Below, piece after piece: positions 58,431 through 64,000 of a DNA stretch of 64,000 nt. This DNA comes from Sipunculus nudus. Lineage: Eukaryota > Annelida > Sipuncula > Golfingiida > Sipunculidae. The translations under genes and the position numbers were made by a program. The stretch is taken from contig CM049313.1 in the NCBI GenBank assembly GCA_026874595.1, forward strand, positions 15,623,508 to 15,687,507, given 5' to 3'. The notes under the pieces were generated by a model, which made no database searches, was not told the DNA's origin, and was given only the letters and a program-made list of their open reading frames with translations. Numbering within the stretch: the stretch's first letter is position 1; each line of letters starts with the position of its first letter.

Positions 58431-61115
58431 TAAGTTCCAGCACCAGATGTCTGCACTTGTGGGAGTCCCTTGTACCCTTGCAAGAAAAAGAATGTACAGA
58501 CCAAATAATGACAGGCATTTATGTACACGCAGCATTCAAACACTTCTAGACGATCAAAATTTTACAAGCTTTTAGGATCTTTTACAAAATTACTACAGTA
58601 GTTCATAACTTAAAGAACTGAGAAAATTCCTTTGTAAACAGAAAATAAGATTTCAGGGCAGTTACAAGCCTAACTGGAAAATCCTTGACATTTTAAAAAT
58701 TGAAAATTTATATTTCCAATTTCAGGACTTTTGTTAGATTTTCAGGATTTGTATGTCCTGAAGATCTTTAATTTTGGACCACAGTATGTATTCCTGTTCA
58801 GTTCTCCTTAACCAATTACTAAAGAACATTCTGAACATTAATATCCCTGAAAATAAAAATATTTTAATAATAATAGGAGAGTGCTTGATGCAGCACGATT
58901 GATGCTCTGAACTACTATTTTAAGTGTCCTATCATCTTAAGGGGCACAGATGAGTCACATGACTAATACTATGATCAAATATCACATTAACTTCATTAAT
59001 TAAAATCCTGATGTTAAAATTAGATGTTGGCATGACAAACAGTCATGAATACATTTCTGAGAATGAAGACCCATAAACTGTGGTGCCCGTATTATTTAAA
59101 CCTGGATGTTCACATCAGAGTTTACAGCATCAAGACTAGGAAATACTAATTAATTAATATTACTAGGGCAGCAAGTTTTTAGGTCCCTGAGTCCTGGACT
59201 GCCAGGGATAAATTAAAACAGGTATGATGGTTGTAAACACAAAAATAAACGTACAAATATTTTTGTAGAAACATGATAAAAATAGAAACAAAGCTATTAT
59301 CTGTGCGAGAGCGAGAGCAGAGTTACAACTAAACGAGTAAATGAACATCACCTGACAACATCCTAAGTGAATATTCTACTGAACATACCCTGATGGTTTT
59401 GCTTATATTCAAATAACTAGGGAACCGATACTACTAAATATACAAAGTTTATCCAGTGATGAAACTGCAGGTCAACAAGACCTGAAAGTCCCTTTGAAGA
59501 AAAGAAGGCAATCAATCCGTAAACGCTAGACTGGTAGCAGGTGTCTGGGTTAGAAATCACTTTACGGTCCAATCAGCGATGAACCAACGACAGTGATATA
59601 TTAAAGGCTTCCAACAAAAGGCTTCACAGTGAACTGTACAACATTACCTACTTCAACATTTTGATCAGAGTGCAGCAGGTCATAAGTTAAATTTAACCAA
59701 ATAATACGGTGCCACCAAACCCCCTTCAAATAAGATCAATTTGAACAGTGGACTGTGGTACTCATTCAACACAAGGCTGATTATATATGGCTAATTTAAT
59801 AAATTCTTCATTATAAACAGATTTTTTTGCTATTCATAAATGCTTGTATTCAAAGAAAATCATAAGACAAATTGCACTCAGTGGAAGATATATATTACAG
59901 TAACCTTGAGACAATCTGTATGTGTATAGATTCATCTAGATGTATACAAGATATTTCATAATCAAATATTTTATGATTAATATATTTCAGTGTACCGTTG
60001 TTCAAAGGTTAGTATGCGTATAAGGTAACATATCTTACAGATGATTCAAAATCATTTGTGGAAGTAGGATGGCCTCTCCCAATTCCTCAATGCTGCTTCA
60101 TATGTAAATTGAGTGAATCCACATTGAACCCATAACATTTACACACATTGTCTAGTTGTTCACTGTTAAAAACTTTACTAGGTAACAGAAGACAAATAAC
60201 AGCAATTTACATGTCTTTTAACATGCTTATATTTCGTATCTGTTCTTTGCAGAGGAAAACATGCTCATTACAAAAAAAAGGGCTCCTTTCTCCTTTAATT
60301 ACTATGGAATTCTATGCAAATTTCTTGTCAATATTTTGCATACCAACACTGCAAATTGTATAATGCACAGAATAACTTGATACAATTTTACAAATGACAA
60401 AACAATTTCCAGTTATTTCTAGGTATTCAAAGAAGCATGGGAACTGTGATCTTAGAAAATTGAGAATATTAGGTGTACAACCGTAATGTAATGTCAAACC
60501 CTGTAGTCGGAGAGCTTAGATCAAGGAGCCTGCAGATGGAAGATGCAGAGCACCTGTTACTGTACATCCTACAAGTGTCAGGTATAAACAAAGACAGGTG
60601 AATCAACAACCTCCTTCTACGCAATACCTGTCAACAATGATATAGGTTACAGTCTGTCTAAGTTTACCACAGAAACCTTTATTAATTATAATTTTATGGC
60701 AGTAATTATTAGTAGTACAGATTATAATTTTATTTATTTCTATTAATTTTCTTTAATATCAATTAATTAATACTGGCAGTTATAACACAGTATCTAATTT
60801 TTGTGTGGATATATATTTTTCAAATATTGTTGGATAAGACAATTTGTGTGACACTGTAAGAACACATTTTAAATGCACAATGTACTAACCATGAGCTCTT
60901 ATTTAGGTATTTTTAGACATTTTACTGTGAATAAAGTATGTTGATTATATACAGTTCCCCAGATAAAGCTATCAACTGGTAAAATGAGATTGACAAGTAA
61001 AGACAAGGTTAATATATCAGACCTCTTGACACACCCGTAAAAAATAAACAGCCTGACAATGATTGCTGGAAACAGAAACCGAGGCTAGTAGATATCTGAC
61101 AGAAAGAGTTCAAGA
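58431..61115. other. No gene recognised
   Basis: Short frames only; AT-rich throughout. Confidence 0.35.
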
Positions 61116-61119
61116 CAAG

Positions 61120-61125
61120 TTTATT
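61120..61125 (-). terminator. AATAAA polyadenylation signal (candidate)
   Basis: AATAAA on the minus strand about 210 bp after the stop codon of the candidate terminal exon at 61337-61472. The hexamer is common by chance in AT-rich DNA, so it only adds slightly to that call. Confidence 0.25.
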
Positions 61126-61336
61126 CTTTTCATGAATAATTTTTGTTCCTTCAATCTTCCTGGTGCTAGTATAAAAATTTATGAAATTTGGAATATATTT
61201 GATTAACCTGATTTTCCAATGAAGGAAACATGTATAGCACAAAAATTTGTCAGGCCCAGTCAATTTTCAAATCGACATTTCCCACAAAGCAGCTGAAACT
61301 CAAAGACAGCCAGCTAGAATGAAAATAGAACTTTTT

Positions 61337-61472
61337 TTAGTCTACCATAAAACAGCTGCTTGGCACATCTGATACAAAAATTGTTTCTGGTTCACAGATG
61401 ATACTGAAATGAAGCCCGACACCTGAAGGTAGTTCATCAGGCTGGTAAAGTGAAGCTTTATGGAAAATCCAA
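61337..61472 (-). CDS. Candidate terminal exon (minus strand), unknown protein
   Basis: On the minus strand a good acceptor (CTTGATTCTTTCATGATCAG) opens 45 codons ending in TAA at 61339-61337. The peptide includes WIFHKASLYQPDELPSGVGL and ends SDVPSSCFMVD. An AATAAA follows about 210 bp downstream. The open frame also continues upstream of the acceptor to 61672 without an ATG start. No family was recognised. An unspliced chance frame is the main alternative. Confidence 0.25.
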
Positions 61473-61679
61473 CTGATCATGAAAGAATCAAGAAATAAAA
61501 ACAGCCTGCATGGATACTTTACAGGATTAACATGTATCTGATAGCAGACCAGAAAAGTTATTTGAAAGCCATGAAATGAACGCTCCAGGATCAGCCCAGC
61601 AGCCCCACCTGAATGAAAATTAAAGGATATCGGCGAAAAACCAGGCCAAGCTAACCTCGAGGGAAGTTCCAAGATTTAT

Positions 61680-62060
61680 GTCCTATTCAAAGACGAAGAA
61701 GACATTTCTCCAAAATCCACTAAAAAAAATGGGCCGCCATAAAACTGCTCAAGCTGCGCAAATTTTCTTTTGCAGGTACATCCTGCGACTAAGGTTGTTT
61801 GTTGGCAGTCCTGATAAATATGTATGTGCCTGAAACGACAATGTCAGAAGTAGCCCCTTCTCCAATACATTCTGACATCTCATTACACTGGAGCTTGCTT
61901 AACCTTAACGATCAAAACAGCTGAATTGGACTTCCACTGGTCCTGGCCGTAACATGTTACTAAATCCGTACAAGTCTAGACGCTGAAACCCTACTTCCAA
62001 GTTCTTCCCTCTCAAAGGCATCGATAACAACCAATCACCAACTCAGTTCCTCTGCATGAA
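61680..62060. other. No gene recognised
   Basis: No supported feature. Confidence 0.35.
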
Positions 62061-62229
62061 AAGCCGATAGTGAAAGTGTGTTTTGTGATGTATACCCTCT
62101 CTGTGAGGTCCAAAGGTACTTTCATTCAGATGGCCGACCTAAAGCACATATAAATCACAAATATCTGAAAGTACATGGCTCCCAATGTCAATTTAATCAT
62201 CCTGCCCAGTGTCCTTGTATTACACAGGT

Positions 62230-62625
62230 TGACAGTGATTTGTGTTATAGGACTGTGGCAATTCAATGGTACCCTGATAAATTCCCAATACAAAATTAAA
62301 CATTGTATCAGTATCGTAAGATGTCATTGTATCCATACACTAATGATATTTCATTATCCATTGAGAGGTGACATCTGACATTTTAAATAGTCTTCCTGCA
62401 CAAAGTGAGACAAACTAAGGTAAAATGCCATTGGTAAGAAATAAGATTAATGACTTACAACTGATTGGCTAATCCTTTGAAAACTCAAATTTATTTATGG
62501 TTTGGAAATAATTTCTATGAATATAAGCTTATTCATATGTCTATAAAAGGGAAATTTCAGCTTGGTATCCAGATTACAATACATCTAATGTAAGTAGTTT
62601 CCTGTATCGTATTGTAAGATAATGC
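62230..62625 (+). repeat. hAT-like dispersed repeat R3, copy c
   Basis: TATCAGTATCGTAAGATGTC and CATACACTAATGAT match the start of copy b (30055-30100). TTGGCTAATC, AAATTTATTTATGGTTTGGAA and ATTACAATACATCTAATG match copies a and b. GTATCGTATTGTAAG lies near the right side. No clear terminal pair or target duplication was found. Confidence 0.5.
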
Positions 62626-62795
62626 ACCATTTCATTCCTTTCATTTCATTTTGTATTTTTTTTAATCATGAACATTCAATTTATAATTCTAATAGCTCTA
62701 TGTAAGAGCCTGGATGCAGGTGTTGCACAATAAATTGTCATTCAATCACCAGTCCAAACTACAATATAGTTTTGGAGTTATCTGCTGAATTCTTA

Positions 62796-63094
62796 GGGCC
62801 CTTTTCCATATATGCGAATGTAGGTGTCAGTTCTGGAATCCAGCCGTGCTGGATTTCTGCGTTTGCCGCGCGGCAAACGCATTGGAATTCCGCCTTAATG
62901 ATGTCACATGTGGGATTTCCCCGTACTTGTATGTTGTCTGTTCAGCTGTGTCAGGAAGGCATGTGATTGCCGCACGGCAAACGCATACAAAACGCTCACA
63001 TGGAAAAGGACTGGCCGCGCGGCAAACCCATGCATTTGCCGCGCGGCAGTTTCTGCCGCGCACATGAAACTGCCGCACACATTGAAAAGCACCC
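62796..63094. mobile_element. PIF/Harbinger-type MITE with CpG palindromes, 299 bp
   Basis: Left end GGGCCCTTTTCCATAT and right end (inverted) GGGTGCTTTTCAATGT are flanked by TTA at 62793-62795 and 63095-63097. G-rich ends with a TWA target duplication fit PIF/Harbinger. The interior repeats TTTGCCGCGCGGCAAA-like palindromes: a perfect 24-base one at 62858-62881, imperfect ones at 62966-62986, 63011-63030 and 63032-63060. This is a striking CpG-rich island in an AT-rich window. Overlapping frames on both strands (up to 105 codons) derive from the palindromes. Confidence 0.75.
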
Positions 63095-63097
63095 TTA

Positions 63098-64000
63098 ATG
63101 TATTCTTGATGTTTTACTTTTTTTTTCATATTATATTGCAGCAAACTGTCACTTACAAGTGTAGAATTTGGATAAAGGTAAATTAATTTGCTTTAATAAC
63201 ATTATGTTTAAAACTTAAGTGAATAAAGTAAAGCACATTTTTAGTGTTTATTGTACAATGTTGTAACTTATTCTCCATTTTAGGTGCAAGGTTACTTGGG
63301 AAACAAAAAAGAGCTACATTTATAAATAAATCTGTTACACAGGATAGGACCTGTTAAGCACTGATGGTCAGCACATGAAATTTATTACAAAAGAAATGCC
63401 TCAATCAACACAACTGAATCATAAAAGTTATCTTAGTAACTGCTTTGTAAAATAAGTTTTCCAACAGGAGAGGAATCCCTCTTGATTATATAAGTACTGC
63501 TTGGTGGTGAATCAAATGACACAGGGAAGGAAAGTAATACAACTGATGATTACAGAAAGTCTAAAATTTGACAGTTCAAACAAAAATGACTTGCTTTATT
63601 GCAACTTGGGCAATGCTTAGATGCTGATGTTCAGCAAAGCAAAGACAGGTGGAGCTGTATGTGGTGCCTCAACCAATGGAGTCAGACACAGAAGTAACAT
63701 CTTCCCATCGAGGCATGTCAATCAAAGGGACTGCTGACTTGTGGTTTATTTCATAAAAAAAAATAAAATTAACCTTAAATGATGGCATGTATTATACAAA
63801 CATTCATGGAAGAAAAGAGAAAAAATACTTTTATATGTTAAGCTTAGGAATCCACAATGGAGAAAAGATCTTTTCTGGGTCTAAACTAAAACTCCAAATT
63901 TGAATGCCTTCTGCAGGTTAGATTTACCATATCAAATGCTGGTACAACAGCTGAGGTAGAAAAAACAGCATTTTTCCAGTCTTCTGTGAACCATGATCAT
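63098..64000. other. No gene recognised
   Basis: AT-rich sequence with short frames only. Confidence 0.35.

Noticed and set aside
62827-63186. Four overlapping frames of 62-105 codons with repeated AARQTHAFAARQ-like peptides
   Set aside because: They come from the palindromic CpG motifs of a MITE and occur on both strands.

Overview
This window looks like intergenic or intronic DNA from an animal nuclear genome. It is AT-rich, has no long open reading frame, no operon-like packing and no bacterial signals, and holds dense eukaryotic repeats: non-LTR retrotransposon 3' ends, a solo LTR, tRNA-derived SINE-like units, many non-autonomous TIR DNA transposons, minisatellites and microsatellites. 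The repeat style (tandem monomers built on TGACCT motifs, and repeats rich in GACGGACAGACAG) suggests a marine invertebrate, most likely a mollusc. That is an inference from repeat character; no diagnostic gene was recognised.

Layout. 1-2.6 kb: a diverged duplicated segment around a dispersed repeat whose second copy lies at 45.6-46.0 kb. 2.7-3.4 kb: a minus-strand LINE reverse-transcriptase C-terminus. 4.8-5.6 kb: an 842-bp hAT-type element with 8-bp target duplications, inside a degenerate minisatellite. 6.5-10 kb: minisatellites and a 401-bp TIR element, with an inverted second copy at 53.1 kb. 17.4-20.6 kb: a 49-bp satellite split by a 2.14-kb TIR element. 26.1-29.7 kb: a nested stack in which a dispersed repeat is broken by two abutting TIR elements, one of which carries a 147-bp tandem repeat broken in turn by a PIF/Harbinger-type MITE. 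An unbroken paralogue of the outer repeat is at 44.7-45.16 kb. 29.8-30.4 kb: hAT-like repeats. 33.2-34 kb: a 28-33-bp minisatellite. 38.8-42.1 kb: a solo LTR in the TA-rich flank of a 2.5-kb element with about 500-bp inverted arms. 42.3-43.1 kb: a 39-bp-period array open on both strands. 44.25-44.63 kb: a second LINE 3' end. 47.9-51.6 kb: large tandem arrays dense in nuclear-receptor-like half-sites. 52.4-52.9 kb: a CT-rich microsatellite. 54.1-54.9 kb: more TGACCT repeats and a TIR-like element. 57.8-58.4 kb: a palindrome-rich repeat. 62.8-63.1 kb: a CpG-palindrome Harbinger-type MITE.

Genes. No gene can be called with confidence. Five minus-strand stretches (12.96-13.18, 22.58-22.75, 36.67-36.79, 53.00-53.06 and 61.34-61.47 kb) are open and bounded by plausible splice or stop signals. 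Three have compatible intron phases and could be exons of one long-intron minus-strand gene for a Cys-containing protein, but no family was recognised.

The most unusual content is a set of TIR elements that share an ATATATGTC-type end and sit in TA-rich sequence. Their arms are arrays of short palindromic units (CCTAGG in one subfamily, CCCGGG in another), and a paralogous empty site for one composite insertion lies in the same window.
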